Below, in pieces: positions 1 through 6,705 of a stretch of DNA of 40,422 nucleotides. This stretch comes from an uncultured Prevotellaceae bacterium (GTDB lineage Bacteria; Bacteroidota; Bacteroidia; Bacteroidales; Bacteroidaceae), in contig CACZIT010000044.1 of the NCBI GenBank assembly GCA_902781315.1, positions 15,705-56,126 of the forward strand, read 5' to 3'. The position numbers and the translations under genes were made by a program. Positions within the stretch are counted from its first letter, which is position 1. Each line of letters opens with the position of its first letter. Below the pieces are notes generated by a model, which saw nothing but the letters and a program-made list of their open reading frames with translations, was not told the origin of the DNA and searched no databases.

Positions 1-41
1 CCGCTGTGCTACGAAAGCGAGCAAGCTCGAGCGATGTACAT

Positions 42-60
42 GAGACCCCGTTGGGGTCTT
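42..60. repeat. Short hairpin with CGTT loop region
   Basis: GAGACCCC and GGGGTCTT pair around a GTT loop, directly after ACATG. A similar hairpin, also preceded by ACATG and also with CCCCGTTGGGG at its centre, lies at 13722-13737. Nothing else in bases 1-120 looks like a gene; a run of nine G lies at 110-118. Confidence 0.6.
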
Positions 61-123
61 ACTGTAGAGGTATTGTGCCATCTGCTATATCATTGCCTTT
101 TTTTATTGTGGGGGGGGGAAGGC

Positions 124-162
124 GGCAGAGCTGCCGTGTAAAGCTGCTTAGCAGCTGTGTAA
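124..162. repeat. Two hairpins with GTGTAA spacer
   Basis: The first hairpin is GGCAG-AG-CTGCC (124-135), followed by GTGTAA (136-141). The second is AGCTGC-TTA-GCAGCT (142-156), again followed by GTGTAA (157-162). The stems are unrelated in sequence but the spacer is identical to the one in the large array at 627-873, so this is an outlying piece of the same repeat family. Bases 163-273 show no gene. Confidence 0.7.
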
Positions 163-273
163 AGTCCCTTAATACCCTTCCACTCCCCTTTACGCCCTTC
201 ATGCCCTTTCTCTGAATTTTTCGTACAAAAAACTGGTCGCGTGAAACATCATTCTAGCGCGTGAAACAATGGG

Positions 274-316
274 GAGCCTACCCCTAACCCCTCCAGAGCC
301 TACCCCTAACCCCTCC
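274..316. repeat. Tandem direct repeat in 22-base step
   Basis: A 21-base C-rich sequence beginning GAGCCTACCCCTAACC occurs at 274-294 and exactly again at 296-316, giving a 22-base step. Just before it, GCGTGAAACA occurs twice (from 239 and from 259). Confidence 0.8.
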
Positions 317-338
317 CTAAAGGGAAGGGAATCCTGCT

Positions 339-461
339 AAACCTATGGTTTGACTCGACTAAACCTATGGTTTTTGCGATACAAAGCTATGAGATAGAGC
401 ATACAGAGCATAGAGATAGATCGACTAAACCTATGGTTTACGTGGTCTAAACCTATGGTTT
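339..461. repeat. Four identical 13-bp palindromes on a 22-base register
   Basis: The perfect palindrome AAACCTATGGTTT (arms AAACC/GGTTT, centre TAT) occurs at 339-351, 361-373, 427-439 and 449-461. The start-to-start distances are 22, 66 and 22 bases, so every copy falls on one 22-base grid (66 is three steps). Copies two, three and part of one share the flank GACT. The regular phase suggests protein binding on one DNA face or decay of a longer tandem array; which is not known. No gene lies here. Confidence 0.85.
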
Positions 462-626
462 CGAGCCCCCTAACATAGGGGGTTGGGGGTCTCGAGAAGC
501 TAAGTTGCTGATTGATAGGCTGTTAGGGACTTTGCTAAAATACGGCCGTATTTGCGGAAAAATATTTTTTGGTGCAGAATTTTTAAATGTAGAAGGGGGT
601 TGACAGGCAAGTTTTTTTGACAATAA

Positions 627-873
627 GGGCGCGTTGCGCCGTGTAAGGGCGGCTTTGCCGCCGTGTAAGGCCCTTCGGGCGTGTAAGGGCGCGTTGCGCC
701 GTGTAAGGGCGGCTTTGCCGCCGTAAAATCCCGTAGGGACGGGATAGGGGCACGTTGTGCCGTGCAAGGCCCTGCGGGCGTGTAAGGGCGCGATGCGCCG
801 TGTAAGGTGCCTTCGGCACGTGTAAAAGTCCCGTAGGGACGGGATAGGGATAGCCAGCCAATTCATTGGCTGG
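627..873. repeat. Array of about twelve hairpins separated by GTGTAA
   Basis: Successive hairpins are GGCGC-gtt-GCGCC (628-640), GGCGGC-ttt-GCCGCC (648-662), GCCC-ttc-GGGC (670-680), the first two again (688-700, 708-722), ATCCCGT-aggg-ACGGGAT (728-745), GGCAC-gtt-GTGCC (749-761), GCCC-tgc-GGGC (769-779), GGCGC-gat-GCGCC (787-799), GTGCC-ttc-GGCAC (807-819), GTCCC-gta-GGGAC (828-840) and CCAGCCAAT-tc-ATTGGCTGG (854-873). Most are joined by GTGTAA or a one-base variant. Stems change from unit to unit but stay complementary. Apparent reading frames across this block are repeat translations, not genes. Confidence 0.85.
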
Positions 874-996
874 TATTGCGTTGTTTTTTATAGGCTAGCG
901 TGCCTTTAGGTACGCGACATGATCTGTTTCTTTCCTCGTATTCCTCTTATGTCGATGTACCTACGGCACACCGCAACTGATTACAACCTCCATATA

Positions 997-1145
997 CCAG
1001 CCGTTAAAACGGCTGGCTACCCAAATCCCGTCCCTACGGGACTTTTACACGTGCCGAAGGCACCTTACACGGCGCGACAGCGCCTTTCAACGCGGCATCG
1101 CCGCCTTACACGACGCGCCAGCGTCCTTACACGCGGCTTTGCCGC
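997..1145. repeat. Second hairpin array, inverted relative to the first
   Basis: Read on the plus strand the spacer is now TTACAC, the reverse complement of GTGTAA. Hairpins are CCAGCCGTT-aa-AACGGCTGG (997-1016), GTCCC-tac-GGGAC (1030-1042), GTGCC-gaa-GGCAC (1051-1063), GGCGC-gaca-GCGCC (1071-1084), GCGGC-atc-GCCGC (1092-1104), GACGC-gcca-GCGTC (1112-1125) and GCGGC-ttt-GCCGC (1133-1145). Bases 997-1072 match the reverse complement of 798-873 at 68 of 76 positions, so the two arrays form a large inverted repeat around 874-996. That central stretch shows no gene. Confidence 0.85.
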
Positions 1146-1247
1146 CTTGCTGCCGCCTTGCTGTCCCTTTTATGCACTATAATGCCTTAGATTTGTAATA
1201 ATAATAGAAAAAATGTGCGTTAAAAAAGTAAAAACTTATAATTTTTC

Positions 1248-1278
1248 TTTGAGTATACGCAAAAAGTTAGTACTTTTG
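1248..1278 (+). promoter_or_regulatory. Bacteroidetes-type promoter for 1568 and 1821 genes
   Basis: TTTG at 1248-1251 lies 19 bases before TACTTTTG at 1271-1278, a full match to the known TTTG / TAnnTTTG arrangement. Transcription would start near 1285, leaving an untranslated leader of about 280 bases before the first start codon. Confidence 0.75.
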
Positions 1279-1419
1279 CAAAGATATGCTACAGGGAGTG
1301 CTTGTGTGTGCCCCATACCAAAATCGGAACAAATATAATAGAGATAAAATAAAATAATCGATTCTGCTGCTACAACTGCTGTATATATATTAATATGTAC
1401 GCGATGAGTCTACATAGAG

Positions 1420-1466
1420 CCGTCATTGTGACGGGCAGGGACAATGTATTGTCTCCGCCCTGACGG
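1420..1466 (+). promoter_or_regulatory. Leader RNA structure with two alternative pairings
   Basis: CCGTCA (1420-1425) can pair with the adjacent TGACGG (1429-1434) as a tight hairpin. It can instead pair with a second TGACGG at 1461-1466. The long form encloses GGGC and GGGACAAT (1433-1445) paired to ATTGTC-T-CC-G-CCC (1448-1460). Both forms cannot exist together, so this could be a switch, an attenuator remnant or another mobile palindrome. No known riboswitch was recognised. Confidence 0.45.
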
Positions 1467-1486
1467 TGTGTTTATTCCCCCACCCC

Positions 1487-1507
1487 ACAAGGCCCTGCAG
1501 CCTTTTA
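1487..1507. repeat. Copy of an ACAAGGC-CTGCAGCCTT motif
   Basis: AAGGC and GCCTT form a small hairpin followed by TTTT. Almost the same sequence lies at 15691-15710, with one C/T change and one missing T, overlapping the end of ddh. It may act as a weak terminator or be part of a dispersed repeat. Confidence 0.45.
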
Positions 1508-1567
1508 CTTCATTATCCGAAACAAATATAAAATAATCATTAATGTAATAATAAAAATAATTCGATT

Positions 1568-1798
1568 ATGCGTAAACAAGAGAATGAGAATTTGAAGCTT
1601 CTCTACGTGACTCCCTTGACTGAAATCGTACAGGTGCAGTCTGAAGGGGTGATGAATGGGCCTTCCAAATGGACTGGTGGTGATGGCGAGATTATCGACA
1701 TCCATGAAGGTGACTATGATGGTGGTGCTGATGACGACGGCAAGGGTGCCAAGAACATCTGGGATTCTGGTAATAGTAACGGAATGTGGGACGATTAA
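1568..1798 (+). CDS. Small acidic protein of unknown function
   Basis: This 76-residue protein has no signal peptide or membrane segment. Its first half is ordinary (a KLLYVTPLTEIVQVQSEG stretch). The second half is dominated by Gly, Asp and Asn, with the clusters GGDGEIIDIHEGDYDGG and DDDGKGAKN, and it ends NGMWDD. Such short proteins, with a YxxP...VQxEG leader-like N-terminus and a variable Gly/Asp-rich tail, are in my experience common in Prevotella and Bacteroides and have no assigned role; that is recollection, not a search. The stop lies 22 bases before the start of the secreted protein gene at 1821, so the two are probably one transcript from the promoter at 1248-1278. The start is the only ATG that keeps the conserved leader intact. 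A peptide precursor is possible but unproven. Confidence 0.7.
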   Translation: MRKQENENLKLLYVTPLTEIVQVQSEGVMNGPSKWTGGDGEIIDIHEGDYDGGADDDGKGAKNIWDSGNSNGMWDD

Positions 1799-1820
1799 TT
1801 AAAAGAAAGGAGAAAAAACA

Positions 1821-4394
1821 ATGAAAAAGAATATTTTACTTTCAGTAATTTTTGTGCTGGCAGGTCTATTTGCTTCGCAGAGTGGCAAGGCACAGCAAAT
1901 CGACTTGAACACAGGTCAGGTAGTATGGACAGGAACTACTCTTGAGGATGCCGTTGCATCCTGTGCCAATGGCGGATATGTATATTTTCTGCAGTTTAAG
2001 GAAACATTAGATGCGTCATCACCTGAAAAATACATATCATCGGGTGGCGACTTCGGTGTTCAAGGCGTGTTGTCATCTGTAGGCATGAGAATGCAGATTT
2101 TCAAGAGCACCGAAAGGGGGAAAACCGACTATTACCAAGTTGTGACGCGAGTTGATAATAAAGGTGGTGCAGCCACACAAGGAGACAGAATGGGATTCAA
2201 TGGTCATGACAATAATAGATATGTCCACCTTGATCGAGGTGCAACGTCATCTACTTCTAGTTCTGCCCGAAACTATGTGAATTGGCAATTCTATAAAGGA
2301 ACTTCAACTAAGCGTAATATCAGATTCCGTGTTCAGACAGGTGTTGATGATACGGGCAAGCCTATTTATACCAATGAAACTACTGCACATACCGTAGAAG
2401 TCACAACCTACACTCTCGTTAACAGAGATGAAAATGACAATAATAATAGCTATTGGGTTGGTATCAACGACAATGGCTTGGTTGTAAAGCAAGCAGGAAA
2501 TAATGTTACCAGTAATAATAACGCGACCAAATGGGTTATTGTATCAGAGGAAGACTATAGCAAGGCCATGCAAGACGTCACCTGGGGTGAGGTAGACCTC
2601 GGTGTGTTTGTGCAGGATGCTGAGTTTGGCCGTGACAATAAGGACTACACTTATTGGCAATGGGGAACATGGGATGGTACGACGTGGAACAAACTTGACA
2701 ACCAAGAAGACTCATGGACTCTTACAGGTACTCCACATTGGCATCAGCGCAATCAAAACTTGATGTGTAATGGTGTAAACCTTCCTGATGATAACACCGT
2801 GATTGCATATGGTAAAGTCGGTAATAATGTCACTGGATCCTCTTCATTACAATATGGAATATCACGTGAAACTCTTCGTGCAAAATATGGCCAATACTAC
2901 AAGGCTGAAATCTACAACGAAGCCATTGCCCTTTCTCAGACTTTAAGTGGCTCCAATATTCCTAATTTGACCGACGGTTTGTATAAACTGACAGCACAAG
3001 CTCTTTACCATGACGGCGAAAGTGGAACAACCAATAACGGAGTATCTTATTTCGTGGTCAAACGTGTAGAGTATCAATATCAAGTTGATGATGATGGAAA
3101 AATGATGAAAGATGAAGATGGAAATCCCATTTTCATTTATGAAGCTGATGGAGAAACCAAGAAAGTGAAGGATATTTCTATCCAACGGCTTCCCGTTAGG
3201 GCTATCAACTCGGTGAGCAATGAAATCACGGCTCAGAGTGGTATCTCAGCAGGAAAGGAAATGAATGATCACCATGACAAGTATGTTCTTACCTTCTTCG
3301 TTGAGATCAGTGGTGCTGCAGATATCACCATTGGTATCGAACAGCAGCAGGCTATAGGTTGGACTGTTATTGGTAATGTACACCTCTATGCCAATGGTAA
3401 GCAAGCTCTTTTCATCGATGAAGACTGGTGTGAGAAAACCTCTGTCCCATATATAGAGAACGGTGAAACGGTATGGTCACAAGGTGATCCCTACGAGCAC
3501 ACTCAGTTTAACGGAAAATATGAATATCCCGCAACGGTTTATTATAATCGCACATTTGCAAAGGAAACGGGAAAATTCAACCCTATCTGTCTGCCTATTG
3601 ACATGACCGGCTATCAGGTGCGTCAAGCCTTCGGCAACGATTGCATGCTGAGCGAGTTGGAGAAAGTTACTGATGGTGCCTGGAAGGTTATCGTTTTCAA
3701 ACCTGTCGACCTTGACGCCCTTAGCGATGTGACAGCGTTGCACAAGGGTAGACCTTATATTGTGAAGGTGACTACCGCTCCCTTTGTGCCTGCTGGGGAA
3801 AAGCATACTATGGAAGTTGGTAATGGCGGTCAGAATCACACAGTGACTATCGACGGACCTATCTATGCTCTTCCTGGTATCACCAAAGATGAAGCCAGCG
3901 GTTTGCCAGAAATAGTACCTGTCACAAAGGATGGCATTACCTTCGAGGGAACCTTCTATTTCAAAGCTATTCCTGTTGAAACAATAACTGGGGGTAGCGA
4001 AGACTATTGGCAGTTCAGACAGGGTGGCCTGTACCACCTTGACGGCGAACACCCCATCAAAATTTGGAAATGGGATGAGACTGCTGGCGAGAGCGGACAT
4101 GGTGCCAACGTGAAAACTGCTGATGAAGGCTACATGATTTGGGGTACTTATGCCTACCTCCATGCACCGAAAGACGCTACAGGTAATGCCAAGAACGTGA
4201 CCTTCGGCATCGAGGATGAGTTCGGAGAGATCACCGCCATCGACATTGAGGGCATGGAAGTGCCTCAAAGCCAGGCCATCGAGGACAACAGCGTCTACAC
4301 GATGAACGGCCAGAAGATTGGCGGTCAGGGCAACCTGAACAGCCTGAAGAAGGGCATCTACATCGTGAATGGTCGTAAGTTCGTTGTGAAGTAA
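1821..4394 (+). CDS. Secreted protein with C-terminal T9SS-type sorting tail
   Basis: The 857-residue product starts with a clear signal peptide (MKKN, a hydrophobic core, then SGKAQQ near residue 25). A strong ribosome site, AAAGGAG at 1806-1812, lies 8 bases before the ATG. The body is rich in Asn, Asp and Thr and matches no enzyme I recognise. Around residues 570-720 a segment with ICLPIDMTGYQVRQAFG resembles a segment in the next protein (see 4500). The end, NSVYTMNGQKIGG followed by LKKGIYIVNGRKFVVK, is the kind of C-terminal domain that directs proteins to the type IX system in Prevotella relatives. The likely location is the cell surface. Base composition is AT-richer than the downstream genes, except near the C-terminal tail. 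Function is unknown. Confidence 0.85.
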   Translation: MKKNILLSVIFVLAGLFASQSGKAQQIDLNTGQVVWTGTTLEDAVASCANGGYVYFLQFKETLDASSPEKYISSGGDFGVQGVLSSVGMRMQIFKSTERGKTDYYQVVTRVDNKGGAATQGDRMGFNGHDNNRYVHLDRGATSSTSSSARNYVNWQFYKGTSTKRNIRFRVQTGVDDTGKPIYTNETTAHTVEVTTYTLVNRDENDNNNSYWVGINDNGLVVKQAGNNVTSNNNATKWVIVSEEDYSKAMQDVTWGEVDLGVFVQDAEFGRDNKDYTYWQWGTWDGTTWNKLDNQEDSWTLTGTPHWHQRNQNLMCNGVNLPDDNTVIAYGKVGNNVTGSSSLQYGISRETLRAKYGQYYKAEIYNEAIALSQTLSGSNIPNLTDGLYKLTAQALYHDGESGTTNNGVSYFVVKRVEYQYQVDDDGKMMKDEDGNPIFIYEADGETKKVKDISIQRLPVRAINSVSNEITAQSGISAGKEMNDHHDKYVLTFFVEISGAADITIGIEQQQAIGWTVIGNVHLYANGKQALFIDEDWCEKTSVPYIENGETVWSQGDPYEHTQFNGKYEYPATVYYNRTFAKETGKFNPICLPIDMTGYQVRQAFGNDCMLSELEKVTDGAWKVIVFKPVDLDALSDVTALHKGRPYIVKVTTAPFVPAGEKHTMEVGNGGQNHTVTIDGPIYALPGITKDEASGLPEIVPVTKDGITFEGTFYFKAIPVETITGGSEDYWQFRQGGLYHLDGEHPIKIWKWDETAGESGHGANVKTADEGYMIWGTYAYLHAPKDATGNAKNVTFGIEDEFGEITAIDIEGMEVPQSQAIEDNSVYTMNGQKIGGQGNLNSLKKGIYIVNGRKFVVK

Positions 4395-4427
4395 TACGCA
4401 CCACGCACCATAGAAAATGCTAAGACT

Positions 4428-4480
4428 AAGCGTTGCCACTGCCAGCACCTCCGAAGCTGGAATTGGCAACGCTTTTCTTT
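4428..4480 (+). terminator. Intrinsic terminator after the 857-residue gene
   Basis: AAGCGTTGCCA (4428-4438) pairs perfectly with TGGCAACGCTT (4464-4474). An inner CCAGC/GCTGG stem sits at 4442-4460. TTCTTTTTT follows. It separates the first two genes from the CotH gene. Confidence 0.9.
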
Positions 4481-4499
4481 TTTCAGAAGAACAACAACA

Positions 4500-6455
4500 A
4501 TGAAATCATTCCTACACACATTGCTATGCGCCGCTGCCGGCGCATTCGCCTTGGGCTACACGCTCACGGCCGAGGCGCAAATCTACGAACAGCCCACCAA
4601 CCTGCCAGCCTTGCACATCAACACGGAGGGCGGCCAGGCCATCACGTCGAAGGACACCTACGTGCTGAGCACGCTGGTATACGTCGACGGCGACTCCGTC
4701 GCTACCTACGAGGGTACGAGCATCCGCGGTCGCGGCAACTCCACCTGGGAGAACTCTGACAAGAAGCCCTACCGGCTGAAGTTTGCCGAGAGCACGAAGT
4801 TTCTGGGCAAGGGCTTTGCGAAGAACAAGTCGTGGACGCTGCTGGCCAACGCCGGCGACAAGTCGCTCATGCGCAATGCCCTCACCCGCGAGTTGGGACT
4901 CTTCGTGGGACTTCCCTTCTGCCCCGCCGCCCGCTTCGTCGACCTCTACCTGAACGGCTCTTACCGTGGTACCTACCAGATTAGCGACCACGTGAACGTT
5001 GACAACAAGCGCGTGGAGGTGAACGACACGACGGGTTTCCTGCTGGAGTTTTCGCAGGCTGCCGATAAGTCGGAAGAGCCACACTTTCAGGGCAAGTACG
5101 GATGGATAGACATCAAAAGTCCGGATACCGACCTGCTGACCGCCGAGCAGGAGGCATACGCTGAAAGCTACATCGGCGACACGCGCCAGCGCTTGCTGGG
5201 CAGCAACTACAGCGACCCGCGAGAGGGTTACCGCGCGAAAGTGGACACGGCCACGCTGGTAAACTGGTATGTGGCCTCGGAGGTGACAGGCAACTGGGAT
5301 GCGCTCTACAGCGTCAAGGCCTATATGGAGCAGGACGGCCCGCTGTGCTTCGGTCCGCTGTGGGACGAGGACCTCGGCTGGAATAATAACAGCGAGGTGG
5401 ATCTGACGCAGGAGCTCATCGGCGTGAAGACAGCCATCCCCGGCTATCAGAACCTGCGCCCGCTGACAGCTCTGACGCGCAGGCTGTGGGAGGAGCCGTG
5501 GTTTGCCAACGCGGTGACGATGAGGCTGAACCTGCTGCTCAGCGAGGGACTGGAGGAGTTTCTGCTGGCAAAGGTGGACAGCCTGGCCGCTTTGCTGAGC
5601 CAGTCGCAGGCAAAGAACTACCAACTGTGGCCCATCAGCAGGAGCAGCTTGGCCAACTTCGACCGCTATCACAGCTATTCGAACTATGCGCAGTACGTGA
5701 GCCAGCTGAAGTCGTTCATCAGTGAGCATTTGTCCTACCTGCAGACGACGTTTGCCTCGAAGAACAAGAACAACTGCTATCTGGACGAGGGTGCAGAACT
5801 GCCGTTGACAATCAATACGGGACTGAACGTGGTGCTCCGCCGTACGGCAAAAGCTGACGAATGGAGCACAATCTGCCTGCCGTTCAACGTATCGAAAAGC
5901 GAGCTGGAGCGGGTGTTCGGCGAAGGCACGAAGCTGGCCCGTTACGTCTCGAAGAGCGATGGCATCGTGAGGTTCTCGTCGTCGGGCGTGAGCAGTATTA
6001 CTGCTGGCACACCCTACCTGATCAGGCCGACACTGGATGTGGACGTGCCTTTCGTCTTTAGCGGGGCTGGTGTGCAACTGGGTGCCGGACGTCAGGTGAG
6101 CTACGACGGCGGTATGATACAAGGAACGTTTGTGCCCGTGACCCTGTCGGCAGGCGACTGGATACTGGAAAACGGCCGCTGGACAGAGGCTCGTGAGGGT
6201 GACGAACAACTGAGGGGCTTCCGCTGCTATCTGACATCAAACTCAGGGCGGCCGATGATCGCCATAGACAGTTGGCTGCCTGGCGATGCTAATCTGGATG
6301 GCGTGGTGACCATTGCCGACGTGACGGCGGTGGTGAACCGTATCTTAGGTAAGAACGCTGATACTTTCAGCGAGGAGAATGCCGACGTGAACAACGACGG
6401 TACCACGTCGATAGCCGACGTAACAGAACTGGTGAACATCATTCTAGGGAAATAG
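4500..6455 (+). CDS. Secreted CotH-family protein with two dockerin repeats
   Basis: The 651-residue product has a signal peptide ending near AEAQ (residue 27). The CotH module runs from about residue 40 to 430. It contains SIRGRGNSTWENSDKKPYRL near residue 73, the segment MRNALTRELG, and GPLWDEDLGWNNNS near residue 285. CotH proteins are atypical secreted kinases in spore formers and fungi; what they do in Bacteroidetes is not established. A beta-rich segment with STICLPFNVSKSELERVFG (about 450-590) follows. Two dockerin-type calcium loops end the protein, GDANLDGVVTIAD and ADVNNDGTTSIAD, each followed by V(N)xILGK. No cohesin is encoded nearby. The gene lies between a terminator and a probable minus-strand small RNA and is probably transcribed alone. 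Confidence 0.88.
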   Translation: MKSFLHTLLCAAAGAFALGYTLTAEAQIYEQPTNLPALHINTEGGQAITSKDTYVLSTLVYVDGDSVATYEGTSIRGRGNSTWENSDKKPYRLKFAESTKFLGKGFAKNKSWTLLANAGDKSLMRNALTRELGLFVGLPFCPAARFVDLYLNGSYRGTYQISDHVNVDNKRVEVNDTTGFLLEFSQAADKSEEPHFQGKYGWIDIKSPDTDLLTAEQEAYAESYIGDTRQRLLGSNYSDPREGYRAKVDTATLVNWYVASEVTGNWDALYSVKAYMEQDGPLCFGPLWDEDLGWNNNSEVDLTQELIGVKTAIPGYQNLRPLTALTRRLWEEPWFANAVTMRLNLLLSEGLEEFLLAKVDSLAALLSQSQAKNYQLWPISRSSLANFDRYHSYSNYAQYVSQLKSFISEHLSYLQTTFASKNKNNCYLDEGAELPLTINTGLNVVLRRTAKADEWSTICLPFNVSKSELERVFGEGTKLARYVSKSDGIVRFSSSGVSSITAGTPYLIRPTLDVDVPFVFSGAGVQLGAGRQVSYDGGMIQGTFVPVTLSAGDWILENGRWTEAREGDEQLRGFRCYLTSNSGRPMIAIDSWLPGDANLDGVVTIADVTAVVNRILGKNADTFSEENADVNNDGTTSIADVTELVNIILGK

Positions 6456-6464
6456 AATATGCAC

Positions 6465-6612
6465 AAAAAGTGGCGAAGCGCGCCACGGTATATTTGTTTT
6501 TAGTGAAAAAAGCTATTAAGTTCCATAACTTTAGCAGCATGAAGATTGGTGGGGTCGCGACGTGATGTTGCCGCCCTACTCTTTTTTGATTATCTCTGCT
6601 ATTAATAGATTT
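6465..6612 (-). ncRNA. Probable minus-strand small RNA
   Basis: A minus-strand promoter (6619-6649) points left into a gap without a clear gene. Two hairpin-plus-T signals lie downstream on the same strand. The first is GCTA-AAGTT-atgg-AACTT-aa-TAGC, then six T (about 6505-6534). The second is GTGGCG-cgctt-CGCCAC followed by TTTTT (6465-6486). The transcript would be about 105 or 148 nt. I do not recognise it as 4.5S, 6S, tmRNA or RNase P RNA. A 33-codon reading frame (6540 down to 6439, starting MLLKLWNLIAFF) lies inside and overlaps the CotH 3' end, so a small protein is an alternative. Confidence 0.5.
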
Positions 6613-6618
6613 CGTTGG

Positions 6619-6649
6619 CAAAGATACGAATAAGTGAGCGAAATACAAA
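6619..6649 (-). promoter_or_regulatory. Minus-strand promoter of the small RNA
   Basis: On the minus strand TTTG (6649-6646) is followed after 19 bases by TATCTTTG (6626-6619), a full match to the Bacteroidetes consensus. It points away from dnaG. Confidence 0.65.
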
Positions 6650-6688
6650 AAGAAAAACGATTTCTTTTCTTTTTTGGGAAAAAACTTG

Positions 6689-6696
6689 TAAATTTG
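6689..6696 (+). promoter_or_regulatory. Promoter -7 element of dnaG
   Basis: TAAATTTG matches TAnnTTTG. It lies only 9 bases before the chosen dnaG start, so the message would have almost no leader. No good TTTG upstream element is visible at the usual distance. Confidence 0.5.
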
Positions 6697-6705
6697 CAAG
6701 CGAGT

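Noticed and set aside
110-118. Run of nine G as a phase-variable tract
   Set aside because: No gene reads through it and no invertible or slippage-sensitive promoter is visible.
627-873. Stacked transcription terminators
   Set aside because: None of the hairpins is followed by a T run, and no gene ends next to them.
124-1145. CRISPR array
   Set aside because: The repeats are hairpins of changing sequence with a six-base spacer; there are no constant repeats of 24-40 bases with unique spacers and no cas genes.
453-1182. Reading frames of 87-137 codons across the hairpin arrays
   Set aside because: Their translations are repeats of ALTRR/APLHARR-type strings created by the hairpins and spacers; no start context or family.
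4524-6209. 561-codon minus-strand frame opposite the CotH gene
   Set aside because: A shadow of a gene with clear signal peptide, CotH motifs and dockerin repeats on the plus strand.
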